A stretch of DNA of 64,000 nucleotides from Tigriopus japonicus (taxonomy: Eukaryota; Arthropoda; Copepoda; Harpacticoida; Harpacticidae). A model generated the notes under the pieces. That model made no database searches and had not been told where the DNA came from. It worked only from the letters and a program-made list of their open reading frames with translations. The DNA lies in the NCBI GenBank assembly GCA_010645155.1, contig CM021320.1:6366454-6430453 (forward strand), given 5' to 3'. The position numbers were made by a program, and so were the translations under genes. Shown here piece after piece: positions 1 through 12,111 of this stretch; position 1 is the stretch's first letter; every line of letters begins with the position of its first letter.

Positions 1-3000
1 ATAGTTAAACCTGAATCGTTTCTCATACCAAGAGCCACCACCCCCAGACCCATTTGTGCGAATCCAGGGGGTCCAGTCAGTCACTTCCAACAAATCAGAG
101 CACTCTGTTGACTCGCATTCCTCAAACTCTTTACCACAAGAACCAGAGCACTGCAATCCAAAACATTTGCGTTGCCTGGATCGAAAGCCTTTCCCACACT
201 TGGCTGAGCACTGGGACCACTCGGTCCAATCAGTCCATCGGGACACATCCTCTCTCACTAACGAAGCCGAAGCACTTGAGACGTGACTCAATGCTGCACA
301 AGGCGGTAAGTCACTGCAATAACGGGTATCTAAATCCGGTCCAATGCAGGTCTTGCCTCCAAACGCCGGTGCTGGATTGCCGCAAATCCTTCGTCGCTGC
401 TGTGTTCCCAAGTCGCATGAATTGGAACAAGAGCTCCACTCGGACCATTCTGTCCATTGGCCATTCATGGTACAATTGACCACCTCAACAGGGCTTCCCT
501 GGCATTTTTGACCACCGTGAGCAGGCTCAGGTCGGTTGCAGTCTCGCCGTTTGCACATGCAGGTGTCATCCGGCTCATTTCGGCGCTCATTTGTCAATCT
601 CAATTTGTCGTTGGCTTCAGATGGCACATAGTCGCACCTTTCCCAACTTGACCAAGGACCCCAGGCACCGTCCACCTGAAAACAAAGACAGAGAAACATT
701 GTAAAACCTTAATGATCCTGCTTTTTGAGGGGGCTTAAGTGGATGATCGCTTTGTCGCCTGAACAAAAACTCAAAGACATTTGGCTTTTCCATTTCAACC
801 ATTTGCGTTTGTCAACAGATGTTTGAACCCGTCTCTGGACATATGAATGCTTGTTAATAGCTCAAAGACAACGACAGGGCTCACATTTAATTAAGCTATA
901 AAACAAACACCCACGGACTCCTCCCTTGCAATCGTAAAAAAGGTCTCTTTAACTTACGGGATCAGTGAGGATGGGGCAGGTCAACAGGTTTTGATCCCAA
1001 TAAGCGGCCCTCGGGTTCTTATTGGGTGTGACGGTGCATTCCTCCTTAAGCTTGTTCCAACCACAATACGGGTCCATGGAATTGAGACACGCTCGCTTTG
1101 AAGGGAATCGCTGACACCGCTGCGTTGGGATTCTGAGCACATTTTCCTCGGTTGTCGCGTAGAGCGAATTGGTAGGAGCAAAAAGCTTGAGGTTACTTAT
1201 GGAGATCAGGCGCTTCTCGGAGGCGAATGGGTGCAAGACCTCCACCAAGCAAGTGCGACTCGTTCGAGTGTTGAAACTCAGCTTTTTGATGACCCCCCCT
1301 GAGCGGGAAGCCAAAAAAATGACATGAACGGGATAATTATCTTGATGCTTGGTCGCAATCGACTCCACCACGATGTGGGTGTATTGTTCGAGATTCTCCT
1401 GAAAAGAGAACGGGGAATTAGTTTTTTTTCCTCTCCTCCGCCTCCGACAATGTCAAAAGTCTTTAGAATTTCCAGGACTTATATGGCCATATCAAGGAGG
1501 GGGGTCTTTGGGATGTGCAAATTTCATGCATTCACATCATTGCAGAAGATATCACGCTTCCAGCACACGCGTTTCGAAAATTACCGGGAGTGGGAATAAA
1601 AGAGGAGCAAACGTCCTGAGAAACTCTGATTATTCCAAAAATGAATGCTAGCCAGTCATGTGGAACCTTCAACTTAATTTATAAGCCAAAGATAATGTGC
1701 GACTGAAGCTGTGATAAACAATCTATTATCATTAGCGATAAATCTTGGTTTTCAACCACTTGCTGGGGAAGAAGACAGAGATAGCCTTTGACAAGCGTGT
1801 AGGAGTCGCATCATAATCGAGCTAATTTACAACTGTCAACCTTGCATCCAATGGGGGGAGCCAAATTGAAAACCTTTGATGTCCGTGAAATTAATATAGC
1901 TGGCATGAAAAAAAAGACACGATCAACAACGAATCTTGGCTGCTTCTTACATGATAGAGTGGGCGGGGTAACGTGGGTTGAACAGCGTCGTTGATGAGCT
2001 GGTATTCGCGTGAATTCACTTCCAAATGCTTATTATCACTGGCTTCACACTCAAAGTGCGAATGGATATCACTTTTGGACTCCCAAATGGCCGCGGGGCC
2101 TGATCGAGTCTTGAAGGGCCCGGTAAATGTCTCTTCCACATCAGAGATCTTGAAACTGCATACCGCCGAACCCAGAATGCTATTCTCGTTAGTCGAGAAG
2201 GAGGCGTAAATGATCTCCTCCTGATCGAGATAGTCCATGGACTGAATCTCGTTATAGTAAAAAGGGTAATCACCGGGCAGTGAGCAGTTCAATCGAGCTT
2301 TAAGGAACGTGGTCCATGTGTTCTTGAGGACCAAGGTTCCTCCGTCGTCAGATTTGCAAATACGAGCAATTCGCGAATAGATCGCCTTGCCACAGTTTCC
2401 ATACTCGACAGCGGTCTCCCTGAAGAGGAAATAGATGAATCTGGACGTTTCGAAGGAGCCCACAAAATCTGGTTTCATCAGCCACAGGGCATTGTATTGC
2501 ACGGTCCGAACGACTTTTTCGAAATGAGCACCAGACATTCGATAAATGGCGTGGTCATTGCTTGAGAAATCCGTGGAACTCCCAATGTAATAGTCGCCAG
2601 CTTTGGTCATGTACGAGGTGCTATTAGCATGCGGGGTATAAGGACACTTTCCACGACCGTCGATCCACTTTGAGACGCGATTGATTTCTTCAATCTCTCG
2701 CCAAGAACACTTTGGACTAAAGGCATGGGTACCACAAGCAAAAATCTGGTCGTTGTGAGCCACCAAAACTTTGATATAGTTTCGACAGTCCTCTTCGGTT
2801 TGGCCTTTGGTCGTGCAAATGCCTTTGGTGGACTCTTGGGCTTCCCATAAGGACTTTTCTAACTTGGTAAGACCCTCAAGACTGAGTCGATAAAGAGCAT
2901 CTCGAGCCCCCACAATCACTTGATAGCGTCTAAAATCAAAAAGGATCTCGGAGAAGTGTCGAACTCCTTGGTCCGAGAATTGATCTAGTCCGGGCAGGAG

Positions 3001-3186
3001 ATCTTCATGGCTCACGACTCGGTAATCCGATACCGCCGAACTGAGATCACATTTCTGCTGTCCAAGGCCAACTTGAAACGTCGAGTCTTGGACAGAATCA
3101 CTGACAACGAACCCCAAGACAAGAAGAGGAAGAAACACGAGGAGACGATTTCTCTGAACTAACAACGGTGGTTTCTGACGATTCAT
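1..3186 (-). CDS. Sema5c: Semaphorin-5 (sema domain, PSI, thrombospondin repeats), 5' part of gene, partial
   Basis: Three coding exons are visible on the minus strand: 3186-1951, 1398-958 and 675-1, the last continuing past the window edge. Junctions are GT-AG (donors CAT|GTAAGA and CCC|GTAAGT; acceptors TTTTCAG|GAG and TTCAG|GTG), all phase 0, giving 784 residues so far. Residues 1-30 are a signal peptide. A sema domain follows, with the family signatures CRNYIKVL, FACGTHAFSPKC and NCGKAIYSRIARICK. A PSI cysteine knot (about 507-554, DPYCGW) comes next, then type-1 thrombospondin repeats from about 564 (WGPWSSW, WTEWSEWSSC, WTDWTEWSQC, DWTPW). Sema plus PSI plus TSP1 repeats is diagnostic of class 5 semaphorins, transmembrane axon-guidance ligands whose TSP repeats bind proteoglycans. 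The remaining TSP repeats and the membrane segment must lie to the left of the window. The start is the first ATG before the signal peptide. Order of domains is seen; function is from the family. Confidence 0.92.
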
Positions 3187-5588
3187 TGTAAATGCAAATC
3201 TAGGTGTGTGAAGGATTCATAAATAATGACAGGTTTTGAAACACTCTTGGCTGGCATTAATCATCCTTCTTCAGCCAGCAGCACAACAGATGTTGAACCC
3301 TTTCACTGGGAGGCTCGCCACAAAGTGGCCGGAAACCCCATAAGTCTTTGAGTGTTCTGGGTGTTACAGGTGTGATCAACATTAGCACAAGTCTTCCCGT
3401 GCTTCCTCCTTGGCTCTCGTGGCTCCTCCACACCCCGTTAATAGGTGACTAATCATGGCGGCGCACTCTTCGTGATCGCTTTCCAAGGAAATCAGTCAGA
3501 AGGGCGGGGTGTGTTCCACCTGAGACCTGAGTATGAGCTCTTTCCTCAACAAGATTTCCCGTGGATTCTCAACATACTTGCACCGTATGTGTATATTTGT
3601 AGATAGCACCAATACCTCCAGGAAGAAGAAGAACGCTCTCACTGTTTGGAAACGCGGGAAATCGAGGAATCCAAGCTTTGGACGTAAATCTTAAGTAAAC
3701 ACCCGAATTCGTTTCTTTCTCTATCTCACCCCACCACCAACACTAATGGCAATTTTCGTAGAAAATGACGAGCGAAGGGGGAGAGCAAAGGCAAAGCGAG
3801 GGACTTGAGGGGAGATTTTGTCAATAAGCCAGGGTCAGATTTGAAGGCGTTGATAAGAGCCCCTCGTGGTACGGACACATCTCACCCATTTGAACACTGA
3901 ATCTCAACTACTAATCCTCATTTGTAGAGTGCTGTGTTCGGAGTGCAGCGTTGTAGAGGAGCGTCTCCAGGCTCTCTCTCCCAAAGAAATGAGAATTGAG
4001 GAGCTGGAGCAGTTCTTGGAGGAGCTCCAAAACCTGCGGCGCGCCCGTCCTCTTGTGATTGGAGTTGAGCGGGTTGCCGTTGGCTCACGTGGAAGATCAA
4101 AGCTCCACAAGGAGGGGTTGTCTCGGAAGGTTTTACAGACCTGATCGCAGACACACACGGCACCTCATTGAGTTGGTGGTAACGTTTGGCAGGTCAAAAC
4201 CCCGAAACTTTTGAGCATTTTGGAAGCTCGGGGAGGGTTTTGACGATGATGATGATGACGACGAGGTTTGACTAGCAGAGGGCAACCTGAGGGAGACGAC
4301 GGGTCAGGTGATGTTTGTTGGAAACAGAAGCAAGAAAAGTTCGCCCAGCAAGATGCGCGAGTCTCGGAGTGAGCAAGGATGGATGGATGGACGACGGGAG
4401 AGGCGACAAAAAGATATAGTAGAGAAGCTCGTCCCACTTTAATCCCAATTTAGAGGTTCGATCCAGAGATAAAATGGAAAATGATTAGTTTTGATTACTG
4501 TTTTAATCTCGTGATAGGATGAAATCTTTTAAAGAAGGTACAGCTAACTTTCTTGAAAAGTTGTCAGCAACTTTATCAAGATCAGCTAGTTTGATTCAGC
4601 TGCAAAAAGTGGCGCTTGAAATAAAATCGAACTTCAATTTTACGGGTATTTTGTCAATCATTACAGGTTTTTACTCCAAGGTAGATAAATGTATATCCTA
4701 ACATTATTCTTAAGCCGTTACTCTTTCAACCTTTTTTGATCACTGAAGGCAACGACGGGCGGGAAAAAACGGATTGACAGAAAATTGCAGATTTAAGAGA
4801 CGGGAAATAAAACTGTTACCCACTTTCTAAAAATGTTCACTCGATTCGTCTGCTATTTTCTAGTTATGTTGAACTTTCCAATAACACTATGCTAAAAGAT
4901 TATGGTTTTGATCGTATAAGGCAGACTATTGATTTAGGAGCTTCAATGCTTGGGATCATGATTTCGAGATCATCTTGTCAATACAGCTTTTACTTTTCAG
5001 GGGGCTGCAAAATAACATTTTTCTCTCTGTTGCCTCTCTTTCAACCCCATTTAAATACGTCTCTTTTCAAGTTCTTGCCTGCTTTCCAACCCCGTTCAAC
5101 GTTGAACCCTCGGATTCACTATCTTCCCATACCACATGTGATGATGTTTATCATCTCCGATTGTCCGCCTCCTTTACTCCACCCCCACTAAATTGCTCTT
5201 CTTCCGTCACCAAGCTTCACACCGACATGTTTCCAAATTTTGAAACACATTGTTCAATCCATCCATCCATCCAACCTACCTACCTTCATACCGACAGTGT
5301 TCATTTCCGTGCATGAGTGCCTTCGTTAGATCCACTTTGACACAGAGAAATCATCACATCAAAATGGGAGGATAGGAGGAAACGGTAGAGTAGTCAGTTG
5401 TCCCCGATGATAGAGGAGACGCAAACGCAACGGGAGCGCCAAATACCGAGCCATTCTAGTACAGAGGTCATACAAACGGAAGTAACACGTTCTCTTCTCG
5501 CTCACTTAGAAAAAGAACATTGTAGACAATTGACAGATGATCGCAATTGGAAGTGCTCACAGACAATGAAGACGTTGCTGCTCACTAC
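3187..5588. other. Intergenic region between Semaphorin-5 and the plus-strand four-TM gene
   Basis: About 2.4 kb separate the divergent starts of the two genes, so both promoters should lie here. A plausible minus-strand splice acceptor (pyrimidine-rich, ending ACCTAG at 3200) sits 13 bases before the semaphorin ATG and suggests an upstream non-coding first exon. Short open frames at 3866-4437 and 4519-5316 have no recognisable motifs, overlap each other on both strands and look like chance. A short CATC run is present at about 5258-5270. I see no TATA box that I would defend. Confidence 0.6.
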
Positions 5589-6539
5589 ATGGAGGAAGCA
5601 GTGTACACAATTCGTCTGACCCGGGATGAAGTGTCAGACCGGAAGCACCCATTCACCGGATTACCCAGTGAAGAGAGGTATTCCGCCTCTTTCATGGCTG
5701 GATCCGGTTGTATTCACATCATTTTGGGTCTGCTGAACGTCACTTTCGGAGGATTGGCCTTATTTGTCGAGCCTGAATCCAATCAGTATGGATCTGGTCT
5801 TTGGACTGGCCTCATTTTTGTGGTTTGTGGAGTGTGTGGGATTTTATCCAAAACGAGGTGGTATGTTCGAAGTCAAATTTTCTACTTTGTGTTGGGATCG
5901 TTTTTGGCCATGATGGCCGCTCTTACCTCTGTGGTGTTGACTTCATTGGGCGTGGAGATGAAAAAGAATCGACTCAACCAGATACGAGCCCAATATGCCA
6001 CCAATCCTTATGTGATTAGTTTCAATGAGGAGATGGAGAACCAATCGACCATTATGGTGACCAGTAATATCTTTATTACGAGTATTCTCGAGTTCTTTTG
6101 GTCTTTGTGGTCGTTCAAAGTCTCTTTTGATGGGTTCATGACCAAAGAGTATCAAATAGGGAACGACATCCAACAATGTGTCCCCTCTCACCCAACTCAA
6201 AGAGCTCTGGTTCCGGGCCAATTTCATCGGAGAAAGTTCCATATCAGGACCAAGTTGCCTTTTGGAACATCCTCTGAAAGCATAATGAATAATCCACACT
6301 TCTTGTGCAATCTAATATCAAATCAACGTCATGAAGATTATCATATAACACGGGTCAATCCACTCTGCATGGAACCTTCCGAGTCCGATATCGAAGAGCA
6401 GATCGTGTCCTTCAGCACTCTCAGCCAAGAGGACAAAGTGGAACGATATTTGAGTCACTCTGTGTTTATGGCACAACCAGATAACTTTTGGAATCGAGAT
6501 CAAGCTGAGTTTATTTCGTCATGGAACAACCGGGAATAA
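5589..6539 (+). CDS. Four-transmembrane (CD20/MS4A-like topology) membrane protein, family uncertain
   Basis: This single open frame encodes about 316 residues from the first in-frame ATG; the frame is open for 14 more codons upstream but without an ATG. Four hydrophobic segments are visible at about 37-60, 70-88, 95-120 and 156-178. A short loop separates TM1 and TM2, and a longer loop with an NQS glycosylation sequon (151-153) separates TM3 and TM4. A polar tail of about 135 residues follows. The topology is that of CD20/MS4A-like tetraspans, but no diagnostic motif allows a firm family call and no function should be assumed. The last codons overlap the 3' coding end of the minus-strand gene 6500-7084, and the stop codon TAA is embedded in an AATAAA polyadenylation signal. 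An upstream frame at 5407-5619 in another phase may be a uORF or chance. An additional 5' coding exon joined at the CACAG near 5570 cannot be excluded. Confidence 0.75.
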   Translation: MEEAVYTIRLTRDEVSDRKHPFTGLPSEERYSASFMAGSGCIHIILGLLNVTFGGLALFVEPESNQYGSGLWTGLIFVVCGVCGILSKTRWYVRSQIFYFVLGSFLAMMAALTSVVLTSLGVEMKKNRLNQIRAQYATNPYVISFNEEMENQSTIMVTSNIFITSILEFFWSLWSFKVSFDGFMTKEYQIGNDIQQCVPSHPTQRALVPGQFHRRKFHIRTKLPFGTSSESIMNNPHFLCNLISNQRHEDYHITRVNPLCMEPSESDIEEQIVSFSTLSQEDKVERYLSHSVFMAQPDNFWNRDQAEFISSWNNRE

Positions 6540-7084
6540 AGGCGCATCTTTTGGGTGGTCAAGTAGACCAACATGGCAATGGGCGCCATGATGAGGCTGC
6601 AAAGCGCTAGGACAATGATGAAATTGTGAAAAGCCAGCCATACAAAGATTATCCCCTGTTTGCAATCCTCTCTAGCGATGATCACAATCGTCACACCATC
6701 CAGGACTATTCCCAAGAGACTGAACAAGATGATGGTCCCAAAGACCATATCTATGTGGTCGTGAATAAGCTGTTCATGGCTTCGACATTTTTCCGAGAGG
6801 GCGGTCTGACAATTGAAAATGAGACTAGTCAAGCCTTGAATCAATTTCACCCGCCAGTTGAAATGGCTGATGTTGAGAGTCGTGGTGAAAAATGAGACCC
6901 CGATGAAGAGGAACAAGGAGAGGCGGAACACCAACGCCGAACTTAAATCGGATCTCAATTTCAGTCGGTCTTCTTTACCGCAAGTTTCAGGAGGAGCGCT
7001 TGTCATGTTTGGGATGTTTATTTTTATTTGCTTGACTTCTTGCGTTGGTCTGATTTGATCACAAGCTGAAATGCTCTTTCTCAT
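6500..7084 (-). CDS. Multipass membrane protein, unrecognised family
   Basis: The frame encodes 194 residues from an ATG at 7084; a second in-frame ATG (residue 27, followed by TSAPPET) would also fit. Hydrophobic segments lie at about 50-71, 111-137 and a long one at 143-175 that could span twice, so three or four membrane passes. An NIS sequon (71-73) and two cysteines (92, 100) fall in the first extracellular-type loop. It faces the four-TM gene at 5589-6539 tail to tail, and the two reading frames share 40 bp. Its probable AATAAA signal overlaps its own last codons (6510-6515). I do not see clear sequence similarity between the two neighbours beyond topology. Function unknown. Confidence 0.7.
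   Translation of the reverse strand: MRKSISACDQIRPTQEVKQIKINIPNMTSAPPETCGKEDRLKLRSDLSSALVFRLSLFLFIGVSFFTTTLNISHFNWRVKLIQGLTSLIFNCQTALSEKCRSHEQLIHDHIDMVFGTIILFSLLGIVLDGVTIVIIAREDCKQGIIFVWLAFHNFIIVLALCSLIMAPIAMLVYLTTQKMRLYSRLFHDEINSA
6510..6515 (-). promoter_or_regulatory. Poly(A) signal AATAAA inside the last codons of the minus-strand membrane protein gene
   Basis: On the minus strand AATAAA spans the codons just before the TGA stop (6500-6502). It is the nearest canonical signal to the end of this gene. Confidence 0.45.
6535..6540 (+). promoter_or_regulatory. Poly(A) signal AATAAA overlapping the stop codon of the plus-strand four-TM gene
   Basis: The hexamer AATAAA contains the TAA stop at 6537-6539. 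If it is used, cleavage would fall about 10-30 bases later, inside the 3' coding region of the convergent gene. Confidence 0.5.
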
Positions 7085-9641
7085 CCTTCTTTGATTTATC
7101 CTAGATTACATATTGATAAACTAATCCCTTTGAAATTAACATATTTCTTCAATGAAATGGCTGAAAGTGTTTTCTTTTTGCAATTCGAGCAATATTGGCC
7201 TCTACCTTTTTAAAGCTTAATTTAGAGCTCTCAAGTATAGAGTGAAATCATGAGATACGACCTCTTGCGGGCAAAGGCGTTCAGACCCAAGAAGCACAAT
7301 TTCACTACAATAGCATTTGATCATAACCATTTTTCGACTATTAGGAGTTGTCCAATCGTGCCGACGACCATCCTCAAAAAAGAGAACTGTGACAAGATTT
7401 AACAGTTTATAATGTTTATTCAACCAATTTCAAATAATTACAGAAATTGGTGCTCAAAATATCCATTTTGTCCATTCTTGAATATTGTATGAATTATTGG
7501 CATTTGTCAATTTCAAAGTATCATAATGAAGATATTTCGTAAATATGTTAACTTCAAATCAGCTCAAATAACTATATAAATCAACGGTTTTAGTGGTTCT
7601 AAGGGATTTAAATAGTTATTTTAAAATTCACCTCTTAACAAAATATCTTCATTATGCTACTCTGACATTAAAAAATGGCATTGAAATTCTTAAACAGTTA
7701 CATGCAACAAAGCAAAGCACCGACACATTGAAGAATATTTAAGAATGGACAAAATGGATATGATATACACAATATGGAACACACATTTCTACAATTATCT
7801 AAGATGAAAACCCGTTGATGAAACATCACCAATTGATTAATAAGTCCTAATAGTCGAAAAATAGTTATTTATATCAAACGTTATTGTAGTGAAATTTTAC
7901 CTGTTGGGCCTGAACGGTCTGAACGCCTGCGCCTGCAAGAGGTCATACGGTATGTCATGATTTCACCATATACTTGGGAGCTCTAGCTTGACCTAAATAT
8001 TACTAATTGGATCCAGATCCAAAATAGGTAAGTATCATTTTGATTTAAGTTACATCTAACATTTCAAAGTATTCAATTTAAGTTTCACTATCGGCTAAAA
8101 CAGAGGCTCCTTTTGATGAGATTGCTTTGCCTCATACAAAGGTACTAAAAACGCTTAAGTTTAAACCGGTCTTCAAATTTGAAAAGTTCAGTCGACTATC
8201 AAATTCAATTACACAAATCAATATCGTATTTGCAAATCCAAAGTAAAAAATGTATGGTAGACTACGTCTTCACGAAAGTGTGATGTGGAAAATTGTAACA
8301 TATTTATTTCGGTCTTTTCAATTGCTTTCTCTCAGTTTATTGTTTAATACACTCTAAAACACAATGAATAAAAACGAGTATAGGTGTCAGAAGGAGAAAT
8401 AGGAAGGAGGACAAATTCGGCACCTTTGACCATTGACCACTTGAAAACCACCATTTTCAAATGAAGTCCATTTGAATATAAATAAAGTAGAATGAATGAA
8501 AATACAAAAATACAAGGAGACACCCCTTTACGTCGTAGAAAAAGCGGGAACTAGCATGAACAATGCACTCTCAAAGGACAACAATCAAAGACAAACTACA
8601 AAATTTCATCATACTCGGGCACCGACCAGCCTCCGGAACACCGAAAGACCATCCAGCACAAGAAAAGACAAAGGAAGAACATTCCATAGATTCATAAATA
8701 AAATAAAATATAATAAATAAAGAAAATGTTTTTCCCTGGGTAATCATCTTGCACTCGGTTTGTGAACTTTTTTCTCCAAGACACCTCTAGTAATCCTCAT
8801 ACACATAAAACTAGGGCCAAGAAATAAATCTTTTGAAATATATTTTTTTTAAACATTTCTCGGTTTTTCCTCGGTTTTTGGCTGTTTCAAGGAAAAATTA
8901 AATATTTTACACAAATAACGCAATAAATGAATGACCAATGCTCTTTAGGGCATACCTAAGGGCTTTACCTAAGGGCTACGATCTTAACAAACAAAACTCT
9001 CTACAAAATGGCATCTGTACTGAGAGTAGACATTCCCAACCAAAACTAATGTCAAACACGAAAAAAGCTGCGCAATCTATTCAAGCAAATTAAAAATTTG
9101 TTTTGTTTTCAATCAATTTTCAAAAAAAATCAATTACATGTCAAATATCCCTTCAAACACGGCCAAATGCATCAAATTCACCAAAAACAAATTTGGAAAA
9201 TCGGTGCATACAGATAAAAATACCAAAAATGGCGTTATAAAAAAAATATTTTTGAGACATCCGGCTTTTTCTCAAATATGGAGGGCTTTTGAAGGAAATA
9301 TATATTGGATATTTTGTCACTTTTTTGCAAATATTTTTCTGGGCCCTTACAATCACAAGATCACTTTTGGTCCTCCGTGGCCCTGATTTAATGATTTTGG
9401 CCCTGATTTAAGCCATTCAATTAAGCATTCAATAAACACTAACATGTTAATTGACGGATTTCAAACAAAAAAAGAACTCGATAAAATAAGTTCCGTGGCC
9501 AATCATTCTCCACTTCCGTGATTATTGAGTGAGACACGCAACTCATGAACAAAAAACAGTAGTGTCACAAAGAGACAAAAATTCCGGACAGAAACTGATA
9601 ATCATGGATTAACTTGAAAGTACCCTGTTCCATTTTCCGAC
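7085..9641. other. Intergenic AT-rich region, contains one foldback element
   Basis: Apart from the foldback repeat at 7213-7990, this stretch is AT-rich with no credible gene. Frames at 8496-8720 and 9138-9386 lack motifs and are lysine/asparagine-rich as expected of AT-rich noncoding DNA. The SMYD4 promoter should lie in the last few hundred bases. Confidence 0.55.
7213..7990. repeat. Foldback (long imperfect inverted-repeat) element
   Basis: The left half reads as the imperfect reverse complement of the right half, with an axis near 7600. Matching blocks include TTTTTCGACTATTAGGA at about 7331-7346 against its complement at 7845-7860, CCATTTTGTCCATTCTT at 7463-7479 against its complement at 7741-7757, and a CATAATGAAGATATTT block at 7522 against 7639-7656. 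The outer GAGCTC blocks and GCGTTCAGACC also pair. Arms are about 380 bp with scattered indels. No coding capacity is seen, and I could not identify a clear target-site duplication. It may be a MITE or foldback transposon. Confidence 0.75.
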
Positions 9642-12081
9642 ATGTCTGTGAGTGACAACAACGCCTCATCCATTCAGACTTGGCCCGAGCTCCTGGAACA
9701 ACTGACGTCCAAGGCCAAACGTGAAGGCACACTTAAGGCTCTGAGTTCGGCCGAGGGCTTCACTGAGAAGGTTCGCAAAGTCCAAGAAATCAACGGCATC
9801 AGGTACGGAATCGCATCAAATATATTTAGATGATACCAAATCGATGTTGGAAGTTTCTCTTTCAGACGAAAACTCGTGTCCTGGATTTCGCATTGTTCTG
9901 AATCTGCTTATGGAAAATCCGGTGGAACCGCTTCTCGTCTACGGGATGAAGGCAATCTCAAATTCAAGCGTAACGACAACCTTGGTAGTCTCAAGTTTTA
10001 CACTGAGAGCGTGATCTGTGCCCCAGCCTTGGGACCTGAGCTGAGTTTGGCCTTTGGTAACCGCTCAGCCGCTTTGTATCACTTGGGTCGGTACCACGAT
10101 TGTCTTCAAGACATTAAATTGGCTTTGAAGCATCGCTATCCCAAAAATTTAGAGTACAAACTTCACCAGAGACGAGGCCAATGTTTTGTCAAGTTAGGAG
10201 AGTTTGATTCCGCTAAAGAAGCTTTTGAGATGGCTATCCAGACTTTGGATCTTATTCCCAAATTGAGTCCGGAGAAACGAGATTCTCTTTCCCGTGATAT
10301 CCAAGCCTTATCGGCTGAGGGTGTCTCGATATCCAAGGGAAAAACAAGTCTCCCCGAATCTTTTGAGTCCACTCCGCCCATTTTCGAACTGACAAATCAT
10401 GATCTTCCCGGTGCAATGGCTACTTTATCCCTTAAACAAGATCCGAGCAAAGGCCGCTATGTTGTCACAGATGAAAACATCAAAATTGGACAGGTTTTGT
10501 TCTCGGAACTGCCTTATGCCTCCATCTTGCTCCTCGACCAATATTCAACGCATTGCCATCATTGCTACAAACGCTTTTATGCCCCCATTCCGTGCTTGAA
10601 ATGCACTCAAGCTCGCTATTGTTCCGAAGAGTGTCGAGCTGGTTCTTGGGATCAGTATCATCAATACGAATGCTCTCATCTCGATTTATTGCACTCGGTG
10701 GGGATCGCTCATCTAGCTTTGAGAACGGTGGAAGTGACGGGATTCAATCATTTGACCACTCTCAAGCCTTTCTTCAATCAAATCACATTGAGTTCCACGA
10801 GCTTGTTTCCATCCGGAGATCCCTATCGCAATGTGGTTGATCTTGTGGAACATAGCCGAACCATGCCTCCAGATGAGATGTTCCAATATGCAACCACAGC
10901 ATTACTTCTCACAATGTACCTGAGTCAAAGAACAACCTTCTTCTTACCGGGATCCTTGTCGGGCTTGAAATTGGAATCCAATCAGGACGTCGGTGAAGAA
11001 TCATTGGATTTTATTGGAGGACTAATGCTGAAGCATATGCTTCAATTGGTATGCAATGCCAGTGCCATCTACGAGGTGGGACCAACCAAAGAGGCTTCAG
11101 AGGAACTGATAAATGGCGTGAGCGAAACGGAACAAAGACGAATCGCTACTGCTATTTATCCCGGTGCATCCATGATGAATCATTCCTGCGATCCGAGTGT
11201 AATCAATAGCTTCCATAACAATCGACTCATTGTTCGAGCTATCAAAGCGGTGTCCAGAGATGGAGAGATTTTCAATTGCTATGGTCCGCATTTTCGTCGA
11301 CATTTGCGTCAAGAGAGGCTGACTGATCTGCAAAGTCAGTACAACTTTATTTGCCGATGTCCGCATTGTGCGGATCCGAAAGCTGATTTTCGGTTGCATG
11401 GCCGTTTTGCGGCTTTTAAATGCTCAAATTGTGATGGCCCAATTCCTGATATTTTAAAAGAGGCCGAGTTGACGAATCAAGAGGATTGGCATTCAAAGCA
11501 ACCTTGCATGGATTGCGGGGAAACTCAGGATTGCACCCGACAAATTGGGGACGTTTTCTTGGGGCTCGATCTGTTTAATAAGGCCCAGGAACTAATGTCG
11601 AAACAAGACTTCTCTGGAGCGATTCAAAACTTGCAACAAAGTTTGGAAGTTAGGCAAAAGAGCCTTTATAAAGATCACAAGGACATCCTTGAGACTTTGG
11701 ATAGCCTTGCCAAATGCCACGCAATGGTTGGGAATTTTGCCCAAAGTGCAAAATCCTTGCGGCAATGCATTGATATCGTCGAGAACAGGTACACTCACAA
11801 TCATTAGTTTTAAACAGTTATTTGAATTGTTTTTCTCTCTTTTTTGTGACAGATATGGAGCGGTAAGTATTGAGGTTGGGCATGAGTTGGTCAAATTCTC
11901 GGATATTTTGGAGGGCCAAATCACCGAAAATGGCTACAATCTAAAAACCGCCGAAGAACTAAATGAAATTTTGAAACGGGCATCTGAGATACTTCTTCTA
12001 CACTATGGTAATTGGCATCACGAGTTTAACGAAGTCCAAGAAAAGCTGAAGCAAGTGTCGATTCTCTTGCCTCCGGGTTAG
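9642..12081 (+). CDS. Smyd4: SET and MYND domain-containing protein 4 (SMYD4), putative protein-lysine methyltransferase
   Basis: Three exons, 9642-9802, 9866-11788 and 11853-12081, join in phase across introns of 63 and 64 bp (donors CAG|GTACGG and CAG|GTACAC; acceptors TTTCAG|ACG and GACAG|ATA). They give 770 residues, close to the vertebrate SMYD4 length of about 800. In order: a short N-terminal helix region, TPR-like repeats at about 77-180, the first part of the SET domain from about 240, a MYND zinc finger at about 284-323 (CHHC, CLKC, YCSEEC, HQYEC), the SET core with the cofactor motif NHSC (492-495) and YGP (526-528), a post-SET cysteine cluster CRCPHC (550-555) and C-terminal TPRs. 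All key SET residues look intact. The N-terminal TPR separates SMYD4 from SMYD1-3. Family members methylate proteins or act as transcription regulators in muscle and heart; the substrate here is unknown. Confidence 0.92.
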
Positions 12082-12111
12082 TGATGGTAATTGTTCATTT
12101 CCAAGATGTAT

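Noticed and set aside
3866..4437. Frames of 80-92 codons on both strands
   Set aside because: Mutually overlapping, no motif, no splice context. The minus-strand frames are pyrimidine-track artefacts.
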